From positions 742,435-806,434 of the forward strand of contig NZ_RHIB01000002.1 in assembly GCF_003710255.1 (NCBI RefSeq): a DNA stretch of 64,000 nt. The letters run 5' to 3'. The notes below the pieces were generated by a model. It saw only the letters and a program-made list of their open reading frames with translations. It did not search any database and had not been told where the DNA came from. The position numbers and the translations under genes are program-made. The first letter of the stretch is position 1, and each line of letters starts with the position of its first letter. Shown in pieces: positions 16,887 to 24,921 of this stretch. This DNA is from Alteribacter keqinensis (GTDB taxonomy: Bacteria > Bacillota > Bacilli > Bacillales > Salisediminibacteriaceae).

Positions 16887-18715
16887 TATGCTTCTTTTGC
16901 CTCCTCAGGAACCGGCAGGCTGAACGACATTCGTGTTCCTTTGCCCCACTCACTGCTTACCCAGATATCGCCGCCGTGGGCGTTGATAATTTCTTTGGCA
17001 ATCGCAAGGCCCAGTCCGGTTCCCCCAAGGCTCCTTGTTCTTGCTTTATCCACTCGGTAAAAACGGTCAAACACGTGCGGAATACTGTCTTTCGGGATAC
17101 CGACTCCTTCATCCTGCACGCTGATAATCACGCGTCCTTTTTCCACTTTCACACTGCATGTAATCGTACCGCCCTGAGGTGAATACTTCACGGCATTGGA
17201 TACGATGTTATCAAGAAGCTGCGTCAGTTTATCCCGGTCACCGTAAACAAACAGCGGTTCATCGGGGAGCTTACGCTTAAATGTAATCGACTGGTTTTTT
17301 GTCGACATTTCAAAGCGGTCAAGAACCTGCTCCACAAATGATGTAAGGTTCATGGAATTCATCGTCATCTGGTAGTCCTTACTGTCCATTTTTGACAGCT
17401 GCAGTAAATCATTAACGAGACGAATCATCCGCTCGGTTTCATTTTGCGTGACATTAATAAAACGGGGTGCCACATCCGTATCCAGTGCGCCATCAGCCAG
17501 CGCCTCCAGGTAGCTTTTCATGGAAGTGAGAGGCGTTCTGAGCTCATGCGACACATTTGCTACAAATTCACGGCGCTCCTGTTCGACTTTTTCCTGCTCC
17601 GTTACGTCATGCAATACAGCAATAAGCCCGTTTTGCTCACCATTTTCTTTTGAAATAACAGAGAAATGCGCCTCGAAGAAGGAGTCATCCTCCACTGTAT
17701 CCATGTCAAGAAGAAGCGGATCGTTGTAATCATACAGATCCTCCATCTTCATAACCCCTTTTAAGTGCAGTACATCCGTCAGTTTTTCACCGAGGGTCTC
17801 CTCCTGAGTGCGCTCCAGCATCTCTTCTGCACGACGGTTCATCAAAATCACATTTCCGTTTTTATCCGTTGCAATAACCCCATCTGTCATGTGAGTAAGA
17901 ACGCTGGAAAGCTTTCGCCGCTCCCCTTCTGTCGTGGCGTTAGCGTCCTGGAGTTTTATTGTCAGATTGTTAAAAGCACGGGCAAGCTGACCGATCTCAT
18001 CATCTCCGTAAACTGTAACACTTCTGGAGAAATCCCCTTTTCCCATTACATGTGCTTGTTTCTTCATGTCTACAATCGGTCTTGTTATGGTCTGCGCCAG
18101 AAGCACACCAAGGACAACGGTGATCGCAAGGGCAATGACCGTACCTGTCATAAGAATCTGGTTAATCTGCTGCACCTGGGCATAAATATCTTCCAAAGAG
18201 GCTTCAATGTAAATGGCCCCGATAATATCCTGGCCTTCTTCCACATCAAACACAGGCTCGGTAATAACTGAAACCCGGTCTCCGTCAAGCTCACGCCTCA
18301 TAGGAATGGTATCGCCCTGTCCTGTGACAAGCGTCCGTGTAATACGCATGTTGGTCGTCCGCTGACCTTCAAGCCTTATACGCTCCTCCTGTTCGGAAGT
18401 GCCGATAATGGTTTTGTTTGAATCCACAACCTGGGCCTTTGCGTTGGCTATATCAAAGAGCTGATCAAGAACATTATTAATATCACTCTCAAGACTTTCA
18501 TCGCCCTCTTCCCGCTCCTCAAGAATCTCCTGCTGAACGTTATAGACCAGAAGGTTCGCTCTGTCACTTATCATCTCACTATGGTTCTCAACCAGCCTGT
18601 CTTCAAGCTGCTGCGAAAAATATACACCGATGACCTGCATCGCTATTAAAATCAAAAGCACGTAAATAATAACGATCTTTACGTGAATTGACTTATAAAA
18701 GCGCACCTTTTTCAT
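16886..18715 (-). CDS. walK: WalK sensor histidine kinase
   Basis: 609 residues, as in Bacillus (611). The layout is TM1 (about 13-33), an extracellular sensor domain to about 185, TM2 (about 186-206), HAMP, PAS (about 265-370) and a HisKA domain. The phospho-accepting His is in N-V-S-H-E-L-R-T-P-L. The HATPase domain has D-N-I-V-S-N-A-V-K-Y-S and G-T-G-L-G-L-A-I-A-K-E. It is the essential kinase that couples cell-wall metabolism to growth by phosphorylating WalR. It lies 4 bases after walR and overlaps walH. Confidence 0.97.
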   Translation of the reverse strand: MKKVRFYKSIHVKIVIIYVLLILIAMQVIGVYFSQQLEDRLVENHSEMISDRANLLVYNVQQEILEEREEGDESLESDINNVLDQLFDIANAKAQVVDSNKTIIGTSEQEERIRLEGQRTTNMRITRTLVTGQGDTIPMRRELDGDRVSVITEPVFDVEEGQDIIGAIYIEASLEDIYAQVQQINQILMTGTVIALAITVVLGVLLAQTITRPIVDMKKQAHVMGKGDFSRSVTVYGDDEIGQLARAFNNLTIKLQDANATTEGERRKLSSVLTHMTDGVIATDKNGNVILMNRRAEEMLERTQEETLGEKLTDVLHLKGVMKMEDLYDYNDPLLLDMDTVEDDSFFEAHFSVISKENGEQNGLIAVLHDVTEQEKVEQERREFVANVSHELRTPLTSMKSYLEALADGALDTDVAPRFINVTQNETERMIRLVNDLLQLSKMDSKDYQMTMNSMNLTSFVEQVLDRFEMSTKNQSITFKRKLPDEPLFVYGDRDKLTQLLDNIVSNAVKYSPQGGTITCSVKVEKGRVIISVQDEGVGIPKDSIPHVFDRFYRVDKARTRSLGGTGLGLAIAKEIINAHGGDIWVSSEWGKGTRMSFSLPVPEEAKEA

Positions 18716-18719
18716 TCAA

Positions 18720-19430
18720 TCAACTCTCCTGATCGGTTGCGTTGCGTAAGTAGTAACCAACCCCGCGTCTTGTGACAATCCATGTCGGATGACTAGGGTT
18801 GTCTTCTACTTTTTCACGAAGGCGTCTGACCGTAACGTCCACTGTCCGTACGTCACCGAAGTAGTCATACCCCCATACCGCCTGAAGCAGGTGCTCCCGT
18901 GTCATGACCTGTCCAAGATGCTTCGCTAAATAATGCACTAGCTCAAATTCACGATGAGTAAGCTCAATCGGCTCACCGCGTTTCGTCACCAGGTAGGCAT
19001 CAGGCTGAACAAGAAGCGGTCCGACCTGAATGACCTTGTTATCCTGCTCAGGCTCCTGGGACTTCTGATTACGTCGCAGGTTTGCTTTAACACGGGCAAT
19101 AAGCTCCCGTGTACTGAAAGGCTTTGTTACGTAATCATCTGCTCCGAGTTCGAGGCCGAGTACTTTATCAATTTCCGAGTCTTTCGCAGTCAGCATAATA
19201 ATAGGCATATCATACGTTTTACGGACTTCCCTGCACACTTCCATTCCATCTCTGTACGGAAGCATAATATCTAATAATATAAGGTCAGGTACGTGCTCTT
19301 TTACTTTTTCAACGGCTTCATTGCCGTCGTAGGCACAAATCACGTTAAACCCTTCTTTTTCCAATCCGAACTGTAAAATATCTGCAATGGGCTGCTCATC
19401 GTCAACCACAAGGATTTTTTGCTTGTCCAT
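18720..19430 (-). CDS. walR: WalR response regulator
   Basis: The start is the ATG at 19430 ([12 protein letters not shown]); an in-frame ATG at 19448 is less likely. 236 residues. Receiver domain: acidic pair D-D-E, phospho-accepting Asp in L-I-L-L-D-I-M-L-P, switch Thr in M-L-T-A-K-D and Lys in V-T-K-P-F. The C-terminal OmpR/PhoB winged helix has T-H-R-E-F-E-L and [13 protein letters not shown]. It is the essential regulator of autolysins and wall synthesis, first gene of the wal operon. Confidence 0.97.
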   Translation of the reverse strand: MDKQKILVVDDEQPIADILQFGLEKEGFNVICAYDGNEAVEKVKEHVPDLILLDIMLPYRDGMEVCREVRKTYDMPIIMLTAKDSEIDKVLGLELGADDYVTKPFSTRELIARVKANLRRNQKSQEPEQDNKVIQVGPLLVQPDAYLVTKRGEPIELTHREFELVHYLAKHLGQVMTREHLLQAVWGYDYFGDVRTVDVTVRRLREKVEDNPSHPTWIVTRRGVGYYLRNATDQES

Positions 19431-19448
19431 TTTACCACCAGCTTCCAT

Positions 19449-20054
19449 TTATAGTCCGTGGCGGCTCTAAACCCGCACACTTTTTGTTAAAATTGCCGAT
19501 TTTCCAGACGTATCCTCTTATATTCTATCACAGTTGCAGTCAAGGTTGTACCTGCATGAAACTGGTAAATTACCAGTCTGATAGGTTATTAAAAACGCTG
19601 TTTTTATAACAATGATACTGTTCGCACTTCTTTTAGAGTGGCTCTTTTAAACTCAGCTGTTGATTTACGCTTATTGCACTTTCCGCGGGGACGCCGGTGA
19701 GCCTACAGGAGGCTTATACCTGCTTCTTCCTCTACCAGTAACGCTACGCAGATATCTGTGTCGAAGCAACATGCAGCTTGTTCGTGCTGTAACCGCTCTT
19801 CCCTCCCGTAGGAGTGTCGCGCATTCGCTGCATTCAACGCTTTTTAAAACAATAATGATCTTTATAAAAATAAAGTTTTAAGATCTTTTAGTAGAAATTA
19901 TTCTTTTTGGCGACAACAGATCCCTAATGTGGTTAAGTAAATTACAGCTTTTGATTTTTTCAGTGCTTTCCTGAAGCTCTGCGGCGTCTTGCCTGGTCCC
20001 TAATACCACAGGGGTCTCTGACAATCTGTAACAACCTTTACGATAAAGGCCAAA
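19449..20054. other. walR upstream region with dispersed repeat
   Basis: About 600 bases. The wal promoter should lie in the first 150. A GC-rich repeat fills 19664-19843. The rest looks like decayed repeat-type sequence (a GCGGCGTCTTGCCTGGTCCC stretch near 19980) with no supported gene. Confidence 0.5.
19664..19843. repeat. GC-rich dispersed repeat, copy 2 (interrupted)
   Basis: The left part reads TTGCACTTTCCGCGGGG-ACGCCGG and the right part GTAGGAGTGTCGCGCATTCGC, then CATTCAACGC, matching copy 5 (51712-51835). The middle (about 19715-19800) is different and resembles the insert in the tRNA cluster at 22262-22348: both share CTTCCTCT, GCTACGCAG and TCGA-GCAAC. Confidence 0.65.
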
Positions 20055-20090
20055 AAAAGACTGCGTCATATGTCTGACACAGCCTCTTTT
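20055..20090 (-). terminator. terminator of the M23 peptidase gene
   Basis: On the minus strand AAGAGGCTGTGTCA pairs imperfectly with TGACGCAGTCTTT around a 6-nt loop, then T residues follow. It lies 12 bases past the stop. Confidence 0.8.
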
Positions 20091-20101
20091 AGTAATATTT
20101 T

Positions 20102-21550
20102 TTACTTGCTAACGTAATCTTCAGGGTCTTCAAGCTCTCCATCTTTGTACACTTCAAAGTGCAGATGAACGCCGGTTGCTGTTCCGGTTTCACCCATGAT
20201 CCCTATATCTTCTCCTCTCGATACGGAATCACCGGCGCTTACACTCATACTGTCAAGATGGGCGTATAATGTTTCCAGCCCGTTACTGTGACGGATGCGG
20301 ACCGTTTTTCCATAACCGCTCTCTGTTTTTGCCGACGTCACCGTTCCAGATTCTGCTGCCCTGATCTCAGGACTTGAAGGGCGGGCGATATCAATTCCCT
20401 TATGGAGTCGTCCCCAGCGTTGTCCTTTTGGACTTGAGATATAACCTCCGACAGCCGGCCATTCAAGCTTTCCACTTCCCCGGGACGCCGTTTCCTTCGT
20501 CCCTTTTATCACGATGCGGTCTTCAGGCTCTGAAACGGTCTCTTCTTCAACCGTTTCAGTAGAAACGGTACTGCCATTTTCAGAGATTATTTTCTTTTCT
20601 ACTACTTTCTCGCCTTCTTCACCAGACTGCTTCACTTCCGTCTTGCCTTTATCCATGTCGCTGTCTTCTTCCGTTTTTGTCTCATAGGGAATCTCTTTAC
20701 TTTCTTTTTTCACCTTTTCTACAACAACATGCAAAAGAGGTGCGCTGTTGTAAACAGTCAGAGTGTCACCTTCACTTATTGAATTTTCTTCATCCAGGTC
20801 TTCGTTTGCATCAAGAAGCTCTTTAACAGAAAGGTCATGATCTGCTGCAATCGTTCCCAGCACATCTCCTTCCTCAACTTCATATTCTGTTTCATCATGA
20901 GCTCCTGTTTCCAAAATTTCTACAAGCTCTTCCTTTGACTGAAGTTCGTCAGGATCCACAAGAACTTCCTCTGATTCAAGATCGTCAGATAAATAGATAT
21001 CAAGAATCATTGTGTCACCTTCTTCAAGTTCCACGTCTTCATCTTTTTCAAAGACATCAAGTTCATCTTCCGTTACATATTCAAGCTTCCAGAAACGGAT
21101 AAAGTCTTCTTTTTCAAAAGCAGCGCTTAAATAACCCGTATGTTCACCATCAACAGTAAGCTCATGGGCCTCTGCCTTAATTTCAAGGATTTCTTCCAAT
21201 TTTTCAATCGTCACATCATTAAGGGCTTTTGCATGAAAAACACGCTCGGGAATAACCTGAATCTCCTCCGCTGTAGTGAGGCGGACTTCATCATCTTCGT
21301 CGAAAGCATCCACTTTCTCATCGACAATGTCATATACTTCAGATTTATCATCAACAAACCCGACAAATGTGTCACCGTAGTGAACATGATATAGCGTGCT
21401 GATTCCCTCTGATTGGTCTGCCTCTACACTGTCATCATCAGGTATTTGAGCTGAAGCAGGAAAAGAGAGCAGAAGAAATGCTGTAAGACCGAGTACAGCC
21501 CCTCCTATGTATGTGAGTATATTTTGTACAGAATTGGTTTGAGTAAACAT
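20102..21550 (-). CDS. M23-family murein endopeptidase with LysM
   Basis: The start is the ATG at 21550 (M-F-T-Q-T-N-S) with GGAGG 6 bases upstream. 482 residues. There is a signal/anchor helix (about 15-35, ending F-P-A-S-A), then an acidic alpha/beta region, a LysM-like motif (V-E-E-G-D-V-L-G-T-I-A...S-V-K-E-L-L-D-A-N) and a G5-like segment (K-E-I-P-Y-E-T-K-T). The C-terminal peptidase M23 has zinc ligands in H-K-G-I-D and H-L-H-F-E. It would cleave peptide cross-links in peptidoglycan outside the cell. Its place directly upstream of walR fits a wall-remodelling role. The high D/E content is unusual for this family and may reflect a salty or alkaline habitat. Confidence 0.9.
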   Translation of the reverse strand: MFTQTNSVQNILTYIGGAVLGLTAFLLLSFPASAQIPDDDSVEADQSEGISTLYHVHYGDTFVGFVDDKSEVYDIVDEKVDAFDEDDEVRLTTAEEIQVIPERVFHAKALNDVTIEKLEEILEIKAEAHELTVDGEHTGYLSAAFEKEDFIRFWKLEYVTEDELDVFEKDEDVELEEGDTMILDIYLSDDLESEEVLVDPDELQSKEELVEILETGAHDETEYEVEEGDVLGTIAADHDLSVKELLDANEDLDEENSISEGDTLTVYNSAPLLHVVVEKVKKESKEIPYETKTEEDSDMDKGKTEVKQSGEEGEKVVEKKIISENGSTVSTETVEEETVSEPEDRIVIKGTKETASRGSGKLEWPAVGGYISSPKGQRWGRLHKGIDIARPSSPEIRAAESGTVTSAKTESGYGKTVRIRHSNGLETLYAHLDSMSVSAGDSVSRGEDIGIMGETGTATGVHLHFEVYKDGELEDPEDYVSK

Positions 21551-21660
21551 ATAGTCCTCCAGAATTTTCTTGTTGCTGGTAAAAAGTAGATATATTGTCC
21601 TACTCTTATCCGGGATCATTCTATCATATCTCGTTCCAATAGTGGGTTCTATCACAAATC

Positions 21661-21677
21661 TGTAAATGAATTGTATT
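21661..21677 (+). promoter_or_regulatory. possible WalR-box upstream of the M23 peptidase
   Basis: TGTAAA-N5-TGTATT, one mismatch to the TGTWAH-N5-TGTWAH pattern known for WalR, lies about 110 bases upstream of the peptidase start but in reverse orientation to it. Suggestive only. Confidence 0.3.
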
Positions 21678-21813
21678 ATTCGTGTCATTAATTGTAAAAC
21701 CGTGTCGGATTCTAGTGTATGTCATCAGACGATTTGCTGCGAATTGAGATGTAATCCCATAAGAAAAACCTATCCTGTATTTCAGAATAGGTTTGATATT
21801 ATATATATGTGTG

Positions 21814-21889
<76 letters not shown>

Positions 21890-21902
21890 AATTAGTATAA
21901 AA

Positions 21903-21978
<76 letters not shown>

Positions 21979-21988
21979 AACATTTAAA

Positions 21989-22064
21989 TGGCGGTCCCGA
22001 CCGGGATCGAACCGGCGATCTCCTGCGTGACAGGCAGGCATGTTAACCGCTACACCACGGGACC
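21989..22064 (-). tRNA. tRNA-Asp (GUC)
   Basis: 76 bases ending GCCA, with acceptor arm GGTCCCG/CGGGACC and anticodon loop CT-GTC-AC. Confidence 0.95.
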
Positions 22065-22153
22065 TTAAACAATGATTATGTAATCTATAGTCTATGAAAC
22101 TGCACGTCCGGTCATTTTTGCAAAAAAAATATGCCGGGCAAGCAATGTTAAAT

Positions 22154-22372
<219 letters not shown>

Positions 22373-22476
22373 TGACGCTTTAGAAATGATGTTGTTCTCT
22401 TCACCTTATTAAGTATGTGAAGCAACAAAACTTATTATACCCTAAGCTTTTAAATAAAGCAAATCTTTATTTAAAA

Positions 22477-22551
22477 TGGTGACCCGTACGGGATTCGAAC
22501 CCGTGTTACCGCCGTGAAAGGGCGGTGTCTTAACCACTTGACCAACGGGCC
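22477..22551 (-). tRNA. tRNA-Glu (UUC)
   Basis: 75 bases with encoded CCA. The acceptor arm is GGCCCGT/ACGGGTC (with wobble) and the anticodon loop reads CT-TTC-AC. Confidence 0.95.
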
Positions 22552-22574
22552 ACTGTGGGGTATAAAAAGTAAAA

Positions 22575-22650
22575 TGGTGAGCCATGAAGGACTCGAACCT
22601 TCGACCCTCTGATTAAAAGTCAGATGCTCTACCAACTGAGCTAATGGCTC
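22575..22650 (-). tRNA. tRNA-Lys (UUU)
   Basis: 76 bases with encoded CCA. The acceptor arm is GAGCCAT/ATGGCTC and the anticodon loop reads CT-TTT-AA. It is the first tRNA of the cluster in transcription order. Confidence 0.95.
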
Positions 22651-22976
22651 ATTTCTTGGCGACAAGGAATATATTATCACCTTTTAAAGATCAATGCAAG
22701 ACATTTTGAAAAGTTTTTTACAAATAGGATTCCTTCACAAAACATCCTTATCAACAATAACGGATTATATTCAAGTTTTCAACAGATTTCATACTATTCA
22801 TTAAAGAAAGTAGAGATTTACTTTATACTTCCCCTGAAAAAAGCAGGCTAATCGTCTTTTTGACAGTGATTTTTGATCACATAAAAAAGTGGAGATCCTT
22901 TATGGTGAACTCCTTTGAAGTAATGAGCGCAGTTACTGAAAATGAGTATCCCTTTAGCTCAGAATAGCTACACTCA
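22651..22976. other. intergenic region upstream of the tRNA cluster
   Basis: About 325 AT-rich bases. The promoter for the minus-strand tRNA cluster should lie near the left end, but I cannot fix a clear pair of boxes. No gene was seen. Confidence 0.4.
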
Positions 22977-23017
22977 GGAACGTATGTTTGGTATAATATT
23001 AAACAAACATACGTTCG
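22977..23017. promoter_or_regulatory. two LexA-like operators flanking a TATAAT
   Basis: GGAACGTATGTTTG (22977-22990) and CAAACATACGTTCG (23004-23017) are near-exact inverted copies. Each matches the Bacillus LexA/DinR box CGAACRNRYGTTYC at 13 of 14 bases in its better orientation. A TATAAT at 22992-22997 sits between them. The downstream sequence is now a broken transposase. Some other dimeric repressor is possible. Confidence 0.5.
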
Positions 23018-23037
23018 TTCTTTAGGGGTGTATCTTA

Positions 23038-23580
23038 ATGACCAATTACTCGGAAATGAATTTAATCACTTTCCAAAAGGTATTCGCAACAGAGGATGCG
23101 TGTCATGACCAGTTGTTTCAGTTTAAGTGGTCAGACGGTTACGTATGCGAGAAATGCGGTCATAAAGAGTGCTTCGTTACAAAGACTATCAAGCACAGAT
23201 TATATCAATCGACGGTGACGGTTGGAACTGTCATGGAGAAAACGCGAACGGACCAAATGGTTCCTAGCCATCTACCTGATTGCCTCTGATAAAAGAGGGG
23301 TATCAGCGATGAAATTAGCGAAAGAAGTGGCTGTGACATACAAAACAGCATGGCTGATGCAGGATTGAAGGTGCCTCGCATCCAACCCATGAAAAGTCCC
23401 TCCTACCAGGGGATGCCCTTTTTTATTTAACGATAATCCAACAAGGACCTTTGTTTTATCGGTACCGCGACCTCTTTTGCCGCTTTCTTTGGGAGCACCA
23501 AAGAAAGCATCGTCAAATTCAACGATACCAGCTAATTTATAGCGTGCATCCCGCTGTTTCATGGCTTGTCTGATTTTATG
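23038..23580. pseudogene. IS1595-family transposase remnant with inverted segment
   Basis: From 23038 on the plus strand is the zinc-ribbon N-terminus (F-Q-K-V-F-A-T-E-D-A-C...F-K-W-S-D-G-Y-V-C-E-K-C-G-H). After a frameshift near 23250 it continues as W-F-L-A-I-Y-L-I-A-S-D-K-R-G-V-S and K-L-A-K-E-V-A-V-T-Y-K-T-A-W-L-M, to about 23359. The next part of the protein, H-K-I-R-Q-A-M-K-Q-R-D-A-R-Y-K-L-A-G and E-F-D-D-A-F-F-G-A-P-K-E with K-R-G-R-G-T, is on the minus strand from 23580 back to about 23410. The break falls between W-L-M and H-K-I, so about 220 bases were inverted. The rest of the DDE domain is missing. Confidence 0.8.
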
Positions 23581-23777
23581 AAAGGTTTAATAGAAGACAC
23601 CATGAAGATGAATTATTCAGCCGTCTTCTTCATCATTGTATGGCGGTTAAGACCATCACACACCGAGAATTAGTAAGCAAATGAATGTAATTTTTAGAGG
23701 AGTTTTTGAAATAATCGGAAAAGCCATAATGAAGACCTGTATAATATGTTAAAATTAGGGAATAGATTGCTCGGAAT

Positions 23778-23803
23778 GTACTTAAACTAACGGGGAGGTT
23801 AAC
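23778..23803. mobile_element. end-like sequence A flanking the AT-rich island
   Basis: GTACTTA-AA-CTAACGGGGAG-GTTA. A closely matching sequence (B) is at 26756-26784 in the same orientation. The two bracket the DMT transporter and SgrR-like genes. They may be remains of insertion-sequence ends. Confidence 0.45.
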
Positions 23804-23810
23804 AAAAACT

Positions 23811-23834
23811 GAACCGCCTCGAAGGCGGTGGTTC
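23811..23834 (-). terminator. terminator of the DMT transporter gene
   Basis: GAACCGCCT and AGGCGG-TG-GTTC pair around CGA. On the minus strand the stem is followed by AGTTTTTGTT. The hairpin also resembles the subterminal hairpins of IS200/IS605 elements, so a mobile origin is possible. Confidence 0.6.
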
Positions 23835-23864
23835 ACCCTTTCAGTTATTGTTTTAAATTGTCTT

Positions 23865-24776
23865 TTATTTTGCGCTTTTAGAAGTTACTTTGGTTTTTTC
23901 ATCTGCCTTTTCTTTCTTATCTCCCGTGGATAGTAAAAGAATGGAGAGTATCAAGATTATGGCACCTAATGTATTTTTAACTGTTATCTCAATTGGAAAG
24001 AAGGGATAAGAAATAACCGCAAGTAACAATGGACTAAAGGCTCTAGTAACATTAGCAATAGAAAATCGTAAATACTTTAATGCTTCGTATAACAATAGTG
24101 TCCCAAGGAATCCTCCTAAAAGTGTTGATAAGACTAAATAACCAATTCCTTCAAATGAATAGTCCCCATAAAAAAGTTCCCCCATGATTAATGTGTAAAT
24201 AATGATAATAAGTAATGAAATACTGTTATTAGTGAACATGATCGAGTTAGAGCTCTTTTGTTTAGACAGCGTTTTTTTAATAAAAATATTTGTTAATGCA
24301 AAGAAGAATGTATATAAAAGAGCAAAAAGACTACCAACTAAATTATTAGTGTAATCACCACCTGTATCAACAAACAGAAAAGTACCAAGAACAGCAAAAG
24401 TAATGAAAAACAATTCTTTTCTAGATAAATTTTCATTCAAAAAAAACACAGATAAAATTACTGCAAACACCGTATAGAACCTTCCTAGAAAACCAATTTC
24501 CACTGGCGAAAGTAAATCGATACTTAGAAATAGAAAGATGATTCCTAAAGAGTTAAATACAGCTAACAGTATAATGTTTTTTTCAAAATAAAATTTTACA
24601 TAATTCTTCGTAAATAGTCCTAATAATACACAGGCAGCTATAATTGTTAGTACATTTATTAAGGCTGCTTTAGAAGGAGAAATTTGCAGCAGTCCAAACT
24701 TCGACAATAGAGGTCCTACCGCTAACATTAAAACGGAAATCATATTAAAAAGATGTCCTTTTTGAATATTACTCAT
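23865..24776 (-). CDS. EamA/DMT-family membrane transporter
   Basis: The start is taken at the ATG at 24776 (M-S-N-I-Q-K-G); an upstream in-frame ATG at 24797 has no ribosome site. 303 residues with ten hydrophobic spans in two five-helix halves. The first half has P-V-E-I-G-F-L-G-R-F-Y-T-V-F-A-V-I-L-S-V and the second A-L-K-Y-L-R-F-S-I-A-N-V-T-R-A-F-S-P, the two EamA signatures. The C-terminal tail is lysine-rich. EamA proteins mostly export metabolites, but the substrate cannot be deduced. It is divergent from the SgrR-like gene (145-base gap), which probably controls it. Strongly AT-rich compared with the core genes around it. Confidence 0.82.
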   Translation of the reverse strand: MSNIQKGHLFNMISVLMLAVGPLLSKFGLLQISPSKAALINVLTIIAACVLLGLFTKNYVKFYFEKNIILLAVFNSLGIIFLFLSIDLLSPVEIGFLGRFYTVFAVILSVFFLNENLSRKELFFITFAVLGTFLFVDTGGDYTNNLVGSLFALLYTFFFALTNIFIKKTLSKQKSSNSIMFTNNSISLLIIIIYTLIMGELFYGDYSFEGIGYLVLSTLLGGFLGTLLLYEALKYLRFSIANVTRAFSPLLLAVISYPFFPIEITVKNTLGAIILILSILLLSTGDKKEKADEKTKVTSKSAK

Positions 24777-24921
24777 TATGTTGCACCATCCAATCATACT
24801 TTGCTGTTTTAAAGGTCAAAATAAATACTTTGATTACATATATTGATTATATTTGATAAAAGGGGAATAAAAAGTGTAAATTAATTATAGTTATTTCACC
24901 TTTTAAATCGGAGGTCCGCTA

